From positions 3,717 to 50,451 of the IMG/VR virus record IMGVR_UViG_3300011994_000002: 46,735 nucleotides of DNA. One strand, written 5' to 3'. Shown here piece by piece: positions 1 through 7,637 of the stretch. The stretch comes from a virus. Both the position numbers and the translations under genes were made by a program. The stretch's first letter is position 1; each line of letters begins with the position of its first letter. Under the pieces are notes generated by a model. It saw only the letters and a program-made list of their open reading frames with translations, ran no database searches and had not been told where the DNA came from.

Positions 1-837
1 CGCGACAACACAATCTAGTCGCTCCTGCTCTGCGGCGTGCCATGCTAGTACCATCACAGGTATATTCGCTTGCTCCTTCCCCTCCAGCGCTGCGGGCGGC
101 AACAGAGTTGCTATTTGCGCTTCCAGACCACTAACCTTTTTCTCCAATATTTCCTTATCTATCCACAGAACACCACGGACATTTCGCAGAGTTTGGTTTT
201 CTTGCTCCAGACCCGCAACCCGCCGGTCTTCGACGCCAATTTTCCGGTTTTGCTCAGCGGATAATGATTCAAAATACGCAATCTGTGCCTTCAGTTCGTC
301 AATCGTGTCAGCCTGTTTTATCAAGTCTTGCCTAGCCCACTCAAGGCGCTCAGCTAACTCTGCACCTCGGTCCTCTGCATCAATACGAGCCTTGTCACAA
401 CTACGATATATCGTAGTCTCCATGACCCCTGTGATGTCCCCTATGGCCAAATCTAGTGCGGCCTGTAGCTGCTTCTCAATCTCTACATTCCGCGCTTGCA
501 GTGCTTCGATATGCATAAATGCAGTATCTGGCTGTGCTGGCGGGTGGGTGAATAGTGGCTTCCATGCGGATGCAAACGGCTTGTCATGCGCGCCGCCTAT
601 AAATATCTGATCTGATTCGTGTATCCACCATGCCACAGGCTCCCCGTTATGCGCCACCACTCCCGGCAACTCGACTGGAACGGCTGCGAGCATATCGCTA
701 ATCGCGCCAACGATTCTCTCTTTCCAAAAATCGCCTGCTTTGTATTTGGTCTTGAATGCTTCGAGCATATCCCCTGTTGGCTCAACCGGCACAACCTTGC
801 ACAAATCAGTATCAATCGTTACTGTAATTTTGCTCAT
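1..837 (-). CDS. Ea22-like coiled-coil phage protein (3' end outside the window)
   Basis: This leftward reading frame stays open from an ATG at 837 to the window edge, giving at least 279 residues. AAGGAGA lies just upstream of the ATG. Residues 67-70 (PVAW) and 94-100 (PLFTHPP) form the pair of short motifs typical of Ea22-like early proteins of lambdoid phages. Residues about 105-265 are a long Glu/Lys/Gln-rich heptad region, predicted to be a coiled coil. In lambda the family lies in the non-essential early region and has no defined biochemical role. The gene follows a hairpin terminator at 909-936. The family call rests on the two motifs only. Confidence 0.7.
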   Translation of the reverse strand, partial: MSKITVTIDTDLCKVVPVEPTGDMLEAFKTKYKAGDFWKERIVGAISDMLAAVPVELPGVVAHNGEPVAWWIHESDQIFIGGAHDKPFASAWKPLFTHPPAQPDTAFMHIEALQARNVEIEKQLQAALDLAIGDITGVMETTIYRSCDKARIDAEDRGAELAERLEWARQDLIKQADTIDELKAQIAYFESLSAEQNRKIGVEDRRVAGLEQENQTLRNVRGVLWIDKEILEKKVSGLEAQIATLLPPAALEGKEQANIPVMVLAWHAAEQERLDCVVA

Positions 838-908
838 AATTCATTCTCCTTTTATCTATTCAACGTAGCAATTGTAATTGCTGCCGAATGGTATGTCAAG
901 CATAATTG

Positions 909-936
909 AAGAGAGCCACTACTTAGTGGCTCTCTT
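909..936 (-). terminator. Hairpin terminator between two leftward genes
   Basis: A perfect 12-bp stem (AAGAGAGCCACT paired with AGTGGCTCTCTT) encloses a 4-nt loop ACTT. It sits just after the stop codon of the 389-aa gene. On the minus strand it is followed by TTCAATTAT, a weak U-run. On the plus strand the stem itself ends in TTT, so it may act both ways. Confidence 0.75.
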
Positions 937-956
937 TGCTGAACATTCATGTTCAG

Positions 957-2126
957 CTATTTCTTCGAAATGGGCTTTGCCCTGTAACGGCTAGGGGCTG
1001 CTTGTGCAACAGGCTTAGCTGCAATCATTGCTGCCTTCTTCTCAGCAGCTATGCGATCTATCTCCTGCTGCTGATGCCGCTTGATTTCCTCCAAGTCTTC
1101 TTCCTCAGGTTCGACAGAAGCCTTGGCAGACTCAAGCGCCTTAGCCTTCTCACGCTCTTGAAAGTCTGCGATAACCTCCTGCAGAGTTTGCGGAGCCTCC
1201 TGCTCTTTCATCGCTGGGGCTACAGTGGCTTCCTCAAGCTCATCACTCGGCAAGTCTGCAAGTGTTGTGTCGTCAAGCATACTAGATGCAAGGGACATTA
1301 GGCGCATAGCAGCCGCAACAATTTCTTGCTTCGTGGCTGTGACGGCAATAGCAATGCCAACATGCTCAGTTTTGATTTCGCGGTAGCCTTCTGCGAGCAT
1401 CTCCATTGCCGTCACAGGATAGTTGCTGTGGCTTGCAAGCCACTCAGAGTACAAACGGGCTTGGCTGTCGTCCATTGGGCCTTCCTCGCCCTTGTCAGAG
1501 GCTCTGCGGTACATTGGTTCTTGTGGGGCAAGCGTTTCAGGTTGCAGGGGGACATGAGCGGCCTCATAGAGGCCGCCTGCTGTGGCTTGCTGAACATGCT
1601 CCCCTGCACGGCGTTCTGCGACAGGCGAGGGTAGTTTTGCTTCAGCAAGAAGCTCCTCGTGTATGGCCTTTTGACGTGCTGCTGGTCGCGGCCTGCCAAT
1701 AATAGTGAGAACACTCTCGTACGAACGTATATTCATTGCCTGAAGATGAGACACAATAGCATTCAACAATGACAACTCAACGGCACCGGAAACCCATGAG
1801 CCAATAGTCTCATTTCCGATGAACTGGAAAAGAAGTGATGCAAGCTGTATTTTTCTACGAACAGACTTGTATTCTGAGCCATCCTTATTTGTACAATCGA
1901 AAAGCGCCGCTGCATACAATTGCTGTAATTGTGCTTTGCTTTCTGCACTGGCTACACCAGACTCATGGAACAGGCTGAGTGATACTGAAAATTCCATGCA
2001 GATTGCATAACGAGTTGTGGTGAACGCATTAGCGAGCGCTTGAACGTAGGTAGTGTGGCTGATCGCCGCTACGTGCTGGATAGGTGCAATTACGGGTGTT
2101 GGTTGAGTAAGGATATTATCAGTCAT
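957..2126 (-). CDS. Hypothetical 389-aa protein with charged, Ala-rich C-terminus
   Basis: No family is recognised. Residues 1-150 look like a compact helical domain. Residues about 150-260 are low in hydrophobics. The last 100 residues alternate acidic and basic patches (EPEEEDLEE, then KRHQQQEIDRIAAEKKAA) and end in a Lys/Arg-rich tail, as in coiled-coil or nucleic-acid-associated phage proteins. CGGAGAG precedes the ATG. It has its own promoter at 2232-2259, and the 16-bp operator at 2175-2190 lies between promoter and start codon. A terminator follows at 909-936, so this is probably a single-gene unit under phage control. Confidence 0.8.
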   Translation of the reverse strand: MTDNILTQPTPVIAPIQHVAAISHTTYVQALANAFTTTRYAICMEFSVSLSLFHESGVASAESKAQLQQLYAAALFDCTNKDGSEYKSVRRKIQLASLLFQFIGNETIGSWVSGAVELSLLNAIVSHLQAMNIRSYESVLTIIGRPRPAARQKAIHEELLAEAKLPSPVAERRAGEHVQQATAGGLYEAAHVPLQPETLAPQEPMYRRASDKGEEGPMDDSQARLYSEWLASHSNYPVTAMEMLAEGYREIKTEHVGIAIAVTATKQEIVAAAMRLMSLASSMLDDTTLADLPSDELEEATVAPAMKEQEAPQTLQEVIADFQEREKAKALESAKASVEPEEEDLEEIKRHQQQEIDRIAAEKKAAMIAAKPVAQAAPSRYRAKPISKK

Positions 2127-2174
2127 GACACTCTCCGTTAAGTTTCCACTTCCGTGGGGTTTCAGCTTTCGCTG

Positions 2175-2190
2175 TTCTCAAATGTGAGAA
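2175..2190 (-). promoter_or_regulatory. 16-bp palindromic operator, site 1
   Basis: The plus strand reads TTCTCAAATGTGAGAA, the exact reverse complement of the sites at 6307, 12034 and 28990. It lies in the untranslated leader of the 389-aa gene, about 42 bp downstream of the predicted leftward start point, where a bound protein would block elongation. Confidence 0.75.
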
Positions 2191-2231
2191 ATTGTAGGAA
2201 GGAAACTTATGATTCCCTCCCTGACAACTGA

Positions 2232-2259
2232 AGTATATGACATTATTCAGGCAATGCAA
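2232..2259 (-). promoter_or_regulatory. Leftward sigma-70 promoter of the 389-aa gene
   Basis: On the minus strand TTGCAT (2259-2254) and TATACT (2237-2232) are separated by 16 bp. It lies in the 183-bp gap before the 389-aa gene and is followed by the operator at 2175-2190. Confidence 0.6.
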
Positions 2260-2309
2260 GCACTTCCAGTATAGTATTTATTAATTGATAGCTTGGTTAC
2301 GATAGTGTT

Positions 2310-3050
2310 TTACTTTGGTAATTTCTTCTGAAAATAAACAAGTCCTTTACTCGTAACATAGGTAGTAGCTGGTGCTAAGTTACCATTAGGCAGTGCATAC
2401 TGAGGCCGGAAAGATGGTTTCAGATACTCAATGAACCGTTCGTAGGGTGTATTGTCCTTCCGAAGATAACCACATTCACGGAGTGTCTTCATTAGTTTAC
2501 GAGGGCCAATACCAATAATCTTTGCAGCTTCAGCAAAGCTGTACATTGTATCATCTGCTGAAACAGCGTCTCTGAAGGCTATAGCAGGAAGTGCTGCTTC
2601 TAGTGCATCACTGACAGTTGTGAGTTTTAGGAGGTTCTCACGCTCACGCTTCTTAGTGGCAATATAGAACTCTGCCATCTCGATGTCGTCAGAGAAGTTT
2701 GGAAGTTTCACGACAGACTTTGTGAGTTGCTCCTTAGCCACAACCCATGCATCATACACTGCTGCTGTCAGTTCGTAGGAGTATGACATCGCAAGTAGGT
2801 TGGCTTCACGTTCAGGGAAGTGGTAGACGGCACGCTCTTTCAGAGTTCCATGACTACCAGTCTCGTAAAAGCTGGTTCCAATAAATTTTGGAGCCACCAA
2901 TACACCAAGAACCTTTGGCACTTTATCCATGAATGAGTCGTGACGTAGTTCAGCCTTACCGACTTCTCGTGTTGCATTAATGTAATCAACCATATCAAGT
3001 GAAGACATAGTTTTAACACCTGCTTCGTTTGTTACAATTTTCAGTTCCAT
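2310..3050 (-). CDS. Phage antirepressor, KilAC domain with Rha-like N-terminus
   Basis: The C-terminal 100 residues carry the KilAC pattern: a helix-turn-helix stretch (YSFAEAAKIIGIGPRKLMKTL), then LRECGYL, then a basic segment, then TTYVTSKGLVYF. The N-terminus (TMSSLDMVDYINATR followed by RHDSFMDKV) resembles the Rha/Bro-type DNA-binding region. Such proteins counteract prophage repressors or regulate early genes. The start is the ATG at 3050, preceded by AAGGAGAAGT. It ends the long leftward early operon that contains DNA ligase, 9 bp after the 97-aa gene. It is the only clear transcription regulator in the window, so it is a natural candidate partner for the dispersed operator system, though nothing in the sequence proves that. 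Confidence 0.88.
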   Translation of the reverse strand: MELKIVTNEAGVKTMSSLDMVDYINATREVGKAELRHDSFMDKVPKVLGVLVAPKFIGTSFYETGSHGTLKERAVYHFPEREANLLAMSYSYELTAAVYDAWVVAKEQLTKSVVKLPNFSDDIEMAEFYIATKKRERENLLKLTTVSDALEAALPAIAFRDAVSADDTMYSFAEAAKIIGIGPRKLMKTLRECGYLRKDNTPYERFIEYLKPSFRPQYALPNGNLAPATTYVTSKGLVYFQKKLPK

Positions 3051-3059
3051 ACTTCTCCT

Positions 3060-3353
3060 TTAATTAGTTACTTCTAATTCCCTATTCTTAACACGCTCTA
3101 ATATCTCTGCCAGTGATTCGCCATCAGGGACAATTTTCCTGAGGTTATAACGTGGCGTATTGTTTACCTCCCCGTTAGCCCATTCAATCTCGAAAATGTG
3201 GGTATCAAAAAACACTGACGGAGATTCCTCATGATGTACCTGCTTGATTCCGAAGTCTTGAAGGACGATACCTTGGAGATTATTGTACTCAATATCACGG
3301 TTGTAGTTGCAACCCACTATCAAGTCATTTACTTTCAATACACTACCGTTCAT
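3060..3353 (-). CDS. Hypothetical 97-aa protein
   Basis: Small mixed-charge protein, no family recognised. The N-terminal half is beta-like (VLKVNDLIVGCNY, VLQDFGIKQV), and the C-terminus is a charged helix (LAEILERVKNRELEV). Its ATG overlaps the stop of the upstream 66-aa gene by 4 bp and AAGGAAG precedes it. It belongs to the ligase-antirepressor operon. Confidence 0.75.
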   Translation of the reverse strand: MNGSVLKVNDLIVGCNYNRDIEYNNLQGIVLQDFGIKQVHHEESPSVFFDTHIFEIEWANGEVNNTPRYNLRKIVPDGESLAEILERVKNRELEVTN

Positions 3354-3550
3354 TTATCTTCCTTATTTACGTTACGTGAACATTCTAGCTCAACCCGGCA
3401 TCTCGCGTGGTACGTCTGCAGAATAACGTCAAGCATGTCAATTTTCTCAGCAGCTTCCTCAAGCGTAATCACAATAGACGCCATAGGAACCTCCTCTCCG
3501 TTGCGAAGGCGATCTGCAAGGGCACGTAGCTGGTTGGAGTAGGTTGTCAT
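3350..3550 (-). CDS. Hypothetical 66-aa helical protein
   Basis: Short, largely helical protein (LRALADRLRNGEE, then EEAAEKIDMLDVILQTY). Similar short helical proteins are common in phage early operons, but no function can be assigned. It overlaps the ligase gene upstream by 4 bp and the 97-aa gene downstream by 4 bp, so the three are translationally coupled. Confidence 0.75.
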   Translation of the reverse strand: MTTYSNQLRALADRLRNGEEVPMASIVITLEEAAEKIDMLDVILQTYHARCRVELECSRNVNKEDK

Positions 3551-4452
3551 GACATGTCCTCAGCATCACGAAATCCTTTGAAAATGGGGAACCTAAAGCT
3601 ATCCTTGCGACCAACAGCAAAGTGGGTGAACGTAATATACTTGCCAACATATTTATCTTTATTTGCCCACACTTCTGCACGCATAGCATCGTCTAGGCCA
3701 CTCCCGCAAGTAAATGTAATCCCTTGGCAAGTGCAAACGAGTGCGCCCAAAGTGTCTGCACCTACCATACCTTCGAGAGCTTGTGACCTCTGTGTACGCC
3801 CCAGCTCATTAGTTTTAGCTTCGTTAGTATTGGTAAATTTCTCCTCAAAACCAATAATCAAGCCCTCATCTTGATCGAACCGCTTCAGCTTTGAGATGAT
3901 ACCCTCTTTGAGTGTGCTCCTACCCATCTTGTAAGCACCTGTAACGCTGCGGCACATAACGCCCTCAAAACCAAGCTCAAGCACATTAGCCTCGTACTCA
4001 AGAAGTTCTTGCTCGTTGCGTACAATGGTTTGCTCAAGGTGTACAACATGCTGACTGCCGTACTCTCGTACAATGTTTCCAGCCAGTTGGTTGCGTGCTG
4101 CGTAATCTTCTTCACTGTCAAAGTAATCAAACACAGCAAGGCGAATTTCATCACGTGAAAACTCAGGCTTTAGCTCTGTTGCCATAGCCGCACTTGTAGT
4201 TTTATTGAATACCAACTTATCGCTCCAATCCCCGTATAGGATTTCAGCATCAATGCCATTCAACTCAGTTTTCCCAAACAACTCCTGGACAGTTTTACTG
4301 CGAATTTTCTTCATGCTGCGGCTGTACACAACACCGTTGACAATTAGGCATCTTATCCCATCCAGCTTTTTGCTGCATAGCACAGGCCACTGTAGATTAG
4401 ATGTATCTTCAAGTGTTGCTGCCAACATTGGCTTCAATTGCTTCTCGCTCAT
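3547..4452 (-). CDS. ATP-dependent DNA ligase
   Basis: Seals nicks with ATP through an enzyme-adenylate. Motif I is KLDGIR, with the catalytic lysine at residue 29. Motif III is DAEI (residues 68-71), FDYFD follows at 108-112, motif IV is EGVM (163-166) and motif V is IISKLKRF (about 185-192). At 301 residues it is a minimal T7-type ligase: adenylation domain plus OB-fold, without NAD-ligase domains. Start ATG overlaps the stop of a 52-aa membrane-protein gene. It lies mid-operon between small unknown genes and the antirepressor. A role in phage replication or repair is inferred from the family. Confidence 0.95.
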   Translation of the reverse strand: MSEKQLKPMLAATLEDTSNLQWPVLCSKKLDGIRCLIVNGVVYSRSMKKIRSKTVQELFGKTELNGIDAEILYGDWSDKLVFNKTTSAAMATELKPEFSRDEIRLAVFDYFDSEEDYAARNQLAGNIVREYGSQHVVHLEQTIVRNEQELLEYEANVLELGFEGVMCRSVTGAYKMGRSTLKEGIISKLKRFDQDEGLIIGFEEKFTNTNEAKTNELGRTQRSQALEGMVGADTLGALVCTCQGITFTCGSGLDDAMRAEVWANKDKYVGKYITFTHFAVGRKDSFRFPIFKGFRDAEDMS

Positions 4453-4607
4453 ACTACTTTCTCCTTATCAAATTCATCAACAATTACACCAATATGAATC
4501 ACCAACAGTACAAACCATATTGCTGCCAACAATGATGATGCTCTGTCGGAAATCATAACACAACTAACAGCAATGCCGTAAATACTAAGAAACGTCTGTG
4601 ATGTCAT
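4449..4607 (-). CDS. Small two-helix membrane protein, 52 aa
   Basis: Read from the minus strand: ATG at 4607, TGA at 4451-4449. Both ends form ATGA overlaps, with the 61-aa gene upstream and with DNA ligase downstream, which strongly supports it as a real gene. Residues about 5-20 and 24-43 are hydrophobic and could span the membrane twice, and the C-terminus is charged (DEFDKEK). No family recognised. Confidence 0.72.
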   Translation of the reverse strand: MTSQTFLSIYGIAVSCVMISDRASSLLAAIWFVLLVIHIGVIVDEFDKEKVV

Positions 4608-4789
4608 TCCCAAGCTCCCATCCGTACAAAATTACCGACTTTATCAAACTCGAACAACGTATAGAAACCGCTGTAACCGCTTACCTTCTTGTATTTGTTA
4701 TAGCCGCCCACTTTGATACCTTCAGGCTTCTCTCGGCATCCTACACCAAACTCTTGCAGAAGCTGAACGAGTTTCTCTTTGTCTGTCAT
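4604..4789 (-). CDS. Hypothetical 61-aa protein
   Basis: Small protein rich in Gly, Tyr and Lys, with a Phe/Tyr-rich beta-like second half (YSGFYTLFEFDKVGNFV). No family recognised. ATGA overlaps link it to the 82-aa gene upstream and the 52-aa membrane protein downstream. Confidence 0.72.
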   Translation of the reverse strand: MTDKEKLVQLLQEFGVGCREKPEGIKVGGYNKYKKVSGYSGFYTLFEFDKVGNFVRMGAWE

Positions 4790-5034
4790 GCTATACCTCG
4801 CTCCTTAACAGACAACGCTTCATAAACCCTGCGTTCAGCCCCACAGACATTAGGCATCACTCTCATTGCCTCCACAGCATCTTGAAACGTCTCATAAGGC
4901 GCTGTAATAGCCTTCCACCCTCCCGGTAGGGAGAATTCCTCTACATGCCAGCCAATTCCATTAACTGTTCGGTATTGTTGAGCGCTTGGGAGCGCTTCCA
5001 GCAATGCTGTAATTTCTACATCTGAATTTTTCAT
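4786..5034 (-). CDS. Hypothetical 82-aa protein
   Basis: Soluble small protein with an N-terminal helix (EITALLEALPS), a central beta stretch (GWHVEEFSLPGGWKAI) and a C-terminal helix. Function unknown. AAGGAATAC precedes the ATG. It lies 9 bp after the 135-aa gene and overlaps the 61-aa gene by 4 bp. Confidence 0.72.
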   Translation of the reverse strand: MKNSDVEITALLEALPSAQQYRTVNGIGWHVEEFSLPGGWKAITAPYETFQDAVEAMRVMPNVCGAERRVYEALSVKERGIA

Positions 5035-5043
5035 GTATTCCTT

Positions 5044-5451
5044 TCAATATCCACACAACTCGTTAAGCTTCTCGTACACAGTGTAACCCCTAATAACATC
5101 AGATGCACCGAAGGCATCACGCAAGTATTGCACATCATCTTGATTTTCAAGTGTAATGACAACTTGCTGGAAGGGTGGCTCATGAGCAACAGAATTAGCA
5201 CGACTGATAATGTCGTAATCAAGCTCGCGCATTGGGACATCTCCTGCAGAGTTATTATCACATACGATACGAGGGCCATCCCCTACCTCTGGATAATCAG
5301 AGTAGTTCACGACTGTGTAAACCTTTCCAAGTGTGAGCCAATACTTTGCGCCAATGTGATTCTTATTTTTCTCGGAATGCTTTGTAAACACAACTTCAGC
5401 ACCGATCAGTGGATGCAGGCAAGCCTGCGGTGTTGCGACAGTGATTTTCAT
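5044..5451 (-). CDS. Hypothetical 135-aa protein
   Basis: Residues 10-70 form a small beta-rich region (LIGAEVVFTKHSEKN, then YWLTLGKVYTVVNY) of the kind found in phage SH3-like small proteins. The rest is mixed, with QQVVITLENQDDVQYL near the C-terminus. AAGGAAACAA precedes the ATG. Function unknown; fourth gene of the leftward operon. Confidence 0.75.
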   Translation of the reverse strand: MKITVATPQACLHPLIGAEVVFTKHSEKNKNHIGAKYWLTLGKVYTVVNYSDYPEVGDGPRIVCDNNSAGDVPMRELDYDIISRANSVAHEPPFQQVVITLENQDDVQYLRDAFGASDVIRGYTVYEKLNELCGY

Positions 5452-5461
5452 TTGTTTCCTT

Positions 5462-5662
5462 TCAATTAATTTTCATCATAAAGTCGATCACAATATCTCT
5501 ACTCCTAAACTCTCGCCCAAGCTCATCCTTAATCTCCTGCAGGATTTGGTATGCAGGCTTGTCTTCAATGTCGCTTATAGACACTGCATCAGTGGTTTTG
5601 CAACGGATAAGTGGCTGCACCTCGTCTTGCCAAGAAATTGTTACTAAGTATCTGCTCATCAT
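5462..5662 (-). CDS. Hypothetical 66-aa protein
   Basis: Begins with two consecutive ATGs (5662 and 5659). AGGAG stands 3 nt before the first and 6 nt before the second, so the second is the better-spaced start. Mixed alpha/beta small protein ending in IVIDFMMKIN. No family recognised. Confidence 0.7.
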   Translation of the reverse strand: MMSRYLVTISWQDEVQPLIRCKTTDAVSISDIEDKPAYQILQEIKDELGREFRSRDIVIDFMMKIN

Positions 5663-5668
5663 ATTCTC

Positions 5669-5878
5669 CTATTTAAATTCTACATTCCCTCTCAGGTTGT
5701 TTATAGTGCGTTGCATATTAAACTTATCAAGCACATCGTACTCGCAACTATCACTATAAATGCGAATTGTAACGCCATTGTGTGTTGCCATAACTTCACT
5801 ATTAGACAAGAAAGCTTGCTTTATAACTCGCTGTGTGAATGTGTAGAGGTTTTCTCCAAGTTCAGCTTTAATGTTCAT
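5669..5878 (-). CDS. Hypothetical 69-aa protein
   Basis: First well-supported gene of the leftward operon, preceded by TTAGGAGAATGAA. Helical N-terminus (LYTFTQRVIKQAFLS), then a beta-rich second half (HNGVTIRIYSDSCEYDV). Function unknown. The promoter at 5945-5974 lies about 70 bp upstream. Confidence 0.72.
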   Translation of the reverse strand: MNIKAELGENLYTFTQRVIKQAFLSNSEVMATHNGVTIRIYSDSCEYDVLDKFNMQRTINNLRGNVEFK

Positions 5879-5944
5879 TTCATTCTCCTAAATAAATTCT
5901 GCGCTTCGCTTGACGTTCGCTGGCGCTTCCGTTTCAACACAACA

Positions 5945-5974
5945 ATTATAAGTCTAAGCAAATAAGCCTGTCAA
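5945..5974 (-). promoter_or_regulatory. Leftward early promoter
   Basis: On the minus strand a perfect TTGACA (5974-5969) and perfect TATAAT (5950-5945) are separated by 18 bp. It would drive the operon from the 69-aa gene through ligase to the antirepressor. A 16-mer, TGTTGGCACATTCCTA (5991-6006), lies just upstream of the -35 box and recurs at 10070. Confidence 0.85.
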
Positions 5975-6067
5975 TCAATTTAAATTACGCTGTTGGCACA
6001 TTCCTATGTCTAAGACACGCTCACACGTTTTAGCACTCTGTCCCTATAAGGAAAGGGTATGTTCGTG

Positions 6068-6190
6068 TCATTCCTGTGTGGCCTTTGCAATCAATTCCTG
6101 TAAGTCGTCCATGTGTTTCTGCCAAGCTTCCCTGTGTGTACTCTGCTTAGAGTCTCTCCACTTATCTCCACAATGCCACCATTTCTTCAT
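6068..6190 (-). CDS. Possible 40-aa protein behind a 13-codon leader ORF
   Basis: Minus-strand ATG at 6190, stop at 6070-6068. The product is very basic and Trp-rich at its start (MKKWWHCGDKWRDSK), then helical. It has no ribosome site of its own. The only good one (AAGGAG) precedes an overlapping 13-codon ORF (6203-6162) in another frame. The pair could be a leader-coupled arrangement or simply a decayed gene. Weak call. Confidence 0.35.
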   Translation of the reverse strand: MKKWWHCGDKWRDSKQSTHREAWQKHMDDLQELIAKATQE

Positions 6191-6235
6191 TTAAATTACA
6201 CATAATGTTCTCCTTGTTTGTTAGCCAATGAGTAG

Positions 6236-6264
6236 ATATTACAAGCCTCCACAGTTGTTGTCAA
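6236..6264 (-). promoter_or_regulatory. Leftward promoter next to operator site 2
   Basis: TTGACA (6264-6259) and TAATAT (6241-6236) on the minus strand with 17-bp spacing. The operator at 6307-6322 lies 42 bp upstream of its -35 box. It is divergent from the rightward promoter at 6514. Confidence 0.75.
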
Positions 6265-6306
6265 GCACATTTGTCTGAAACTCTTGTACATTCTTCGGAC
6301 GGGGTG

Positions 6307-6322
6307 TTCTCACATTTGAGAA
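6307..6322 (+). promoter_or_regulatory. 16-bp palindromic operator, site 2
   Basis: TTCTCACATTTGAGAA, identical to the sites at 12034 and 28990. It lies in the divergent intergenic region between the leftward early operon and the rightward accessory operon, so it could control both. Confidence 0.78.
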
Positions 6323-6513
6323 TGGCATACTTGAGGACAGGTGTTGCTTATCATATGCAAGAAATGTTAAGCATGTATTGTTACTGTGCATACTATATTG
6401 TACATTTATATGCGTTTTGTTGGGATGTGTGCGGAATTTACATGTTTTGTGCGGTTCATATACTTTATTGCAACGTAATGAGGCTATTTACAAAGTTTCC
6501 TGTAAGTAAGTAC

Positions 6514-6541
6514 TTGTATTTCTACAGCCTTGTGGTATAAT
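6514..6541 (+). promoter_or_regulatory. Rightward promoter of the first accessory operon
   Basis: TTGTAT (6514-6519), 16-bp spacer, perfect TATAAT (6536-6541). The first gene begins 31 bp downstream. The -10 context GGTATAATG followed by TGTACTTGAG recurs before the paralogous cassette at 16439. Confidence 0.7.
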
Positions 6542-6571
6542 GTCTGTACTTGAGAAACAACCGGAGAACAC

Positions 6572-6787
6572 ATGAGCAAATTTAGCTGGCGATCTGCGAG
6601 CATTGAAGAATTAGCACAAAAGATTATAGGTGATAAGACTAACACTGTGCGACAACAAATTAACTACTACAAACTTCTGAGTGATATTAACATGCTTCAG
6701 AAGATTACCAAAGCTAAAGAAGTTGCTAAGTTGTGGAAGCTTGAGGAGCGAGTAGAAGAAATAAAGAGAAAGATTGAATGCCTATAA
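6572..6787 (+). CDS. Hypothetical 71-aa helical protein, cassette copy 1 gene A
   Basis: Paralogue of the 73-aa gene at 16497. The two share the opening (K/R)F(S/N)W, then AS(I/V)EELA, a TNT block, and a charged helix ending around KLWKLEE or LLWNAED. Entirely helical and highly charged; function unknown. It overlaps the next gene by 10 bp, as its counterpart at 16497 overlaps its partner by 8 bp, so the gene pair was duplicated as a unit. Confidence 0.78.
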   Translation: MSKFSWRSASIEELAQKIIGDKTNTVRQQINYYKLLSDINMLQKITKAKEVAKLWKLEERVEEIKRKIECL

Positions 6788-7299
6788 AATACTCAGTAGC
6801 ACAACAACAAATTATAGATAGGTACTTAGAAGCAACCAAGCATTGTCCTGAGAGCAGAATCCCACTTGAGAAACTTGTTAGCATGAAGAAGCATGTGCCA
6901 AGATGTCGTCCTGACAGCACCATGCTTAAGAAGTGTGAACGAGACTTCTTGGAAAGTGAGCAACTTGAAACAGTGGGTAGAAAGAAGAGACAAATTGACA
7001 ACAGTTTAGTTGCTTCAATATTCTACAAGTATGAAGATTATTACGATGCAAAGAGCCGTTTCTACTGGTTAGACGACATCATTACTGGTGTAAGTAGACT
7101 TGACTTAGGTGGTAACACTAGGCCACTAAATACTGGCGTATTGTACAACTTCCTGAGCACAGCAAGCGTCATAAATACAACCATAATTATGGATTATTGC
7201 GATGTTAAGGAAAGACAAGCGCAGAAAATACTGTTGTCCTTAGTTGTAGCTAATAGAGTGATAGAAAATGAGATTAGGAGGATGAATTTGACTCTATAA
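6778..7299 (+). CDS. Hypothetical 173-aa protein, cassette copy 1 gene B, winged-helix-like C-terminus
   Basis: Paralogue of the 222-aa protein at 16711. Both contain FxWLDD or FRFLEDT, a TRPL(N/S)T block, LS followed by I-T-T, and an ER-x-x-Q/C-x-x-L helix near the C-terminus. The C-terminal 70 residues look like a helix-turn-helix (IIMDYCDVKERQAQKILLSL), so a DNA-binding role is an inference. It overlaps gene A and is followed by 110 bp that in the other copy hold tandem repeats. No known family recognised. Confidence 0.75.
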   Translation: MPIKYSVAQQQIIDRYLEATKHCPESRIPLEKLVSMKKHVPRCRPDSTMLKKCERDFLESEQLETVGRKKRQIDNSLVASIFYKYEDYYDAKSRFYWLDDIITGVSRLDLGGNTRPLNTGVLYNFLSTASVINTTIIMDYCDVKERQAQKILLSLVVANRVIENEIRRMNLTL

Positions 7300-7409
7300 T
7301 TTTTGGTGCAAAGCTTTAGCGTTTACCTTTCAGTTATATAGGTGACGCTAATTGACAGAATGATAACTATCCCATCCATGAGATGGGTTTACTACGTTTA
7401 AAGGGTTGT

Positions 7410-7637
7410 ATGGAAATAAGTAAAGAGTACTACGTGTACATGGCGAAAGTATGTGATGAAGTTGTGTATGTTGGAAGTGGGAAGGGCGAAACAGTACTAG
7501 ATAATTGCTTCGGCTCGGGGACAACAGGCGTTGCCTGTATAAACACAAACAGAAATTTCTTGGGAATTGAAACGGACAAGGGTTATTTCAACATAGCTGC
7601 AAAGCGTATTACTGAAGCACAAGGAGGAACACAATGA
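7410..7637 (+). pseudogene. Chimera: GIY-YIG N-terminal fragment fused to DNA methyltransferase C-terminal fragment
   Basis: An open frame of 75 residues from the ATG at 7410, preceded by AAAGGG; an in-frame ATG at 7383 lacks a ribosome site. Residues 7-25 (YYVYMAKVCDEVVYVGSGKG) match the start of the GIY-YIG endonuclease at 17490, which has YYVYIVSGG followed by YIGSGKG. From residue 28 it becomes VLDNCFGSGTTGVA followed by FLGIETDKGYFNIAAKRI, the motif I and SAM-site tail of beta-class N6-adenine/N4-cytosine methyltransferases (typically DPFxGSGTT then GxExxxxYxxxAxxR). Neither half is complete, so neither activity is expected. ATGA overlap with the next gene may keep it translated. Confidence 0.72.

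Noticed and set aside
2175-2190. LexA (SOS) box reading of the 16-bp palindrome
   Set aside because: It lacks the CTG-N10-CAG pattern of the proteobacterial LexA box, and the repeats are distributed like phage operators.
5991-6006. Sigma-54 promoter (TGGCAC element)
   Set aside because: The required GC element 10 bp downstream is absent.
6006-6194. Rightward 62-codon frame
   Set aside because: Cys/Ser-rich and antisense to the early leader region; no start signals.
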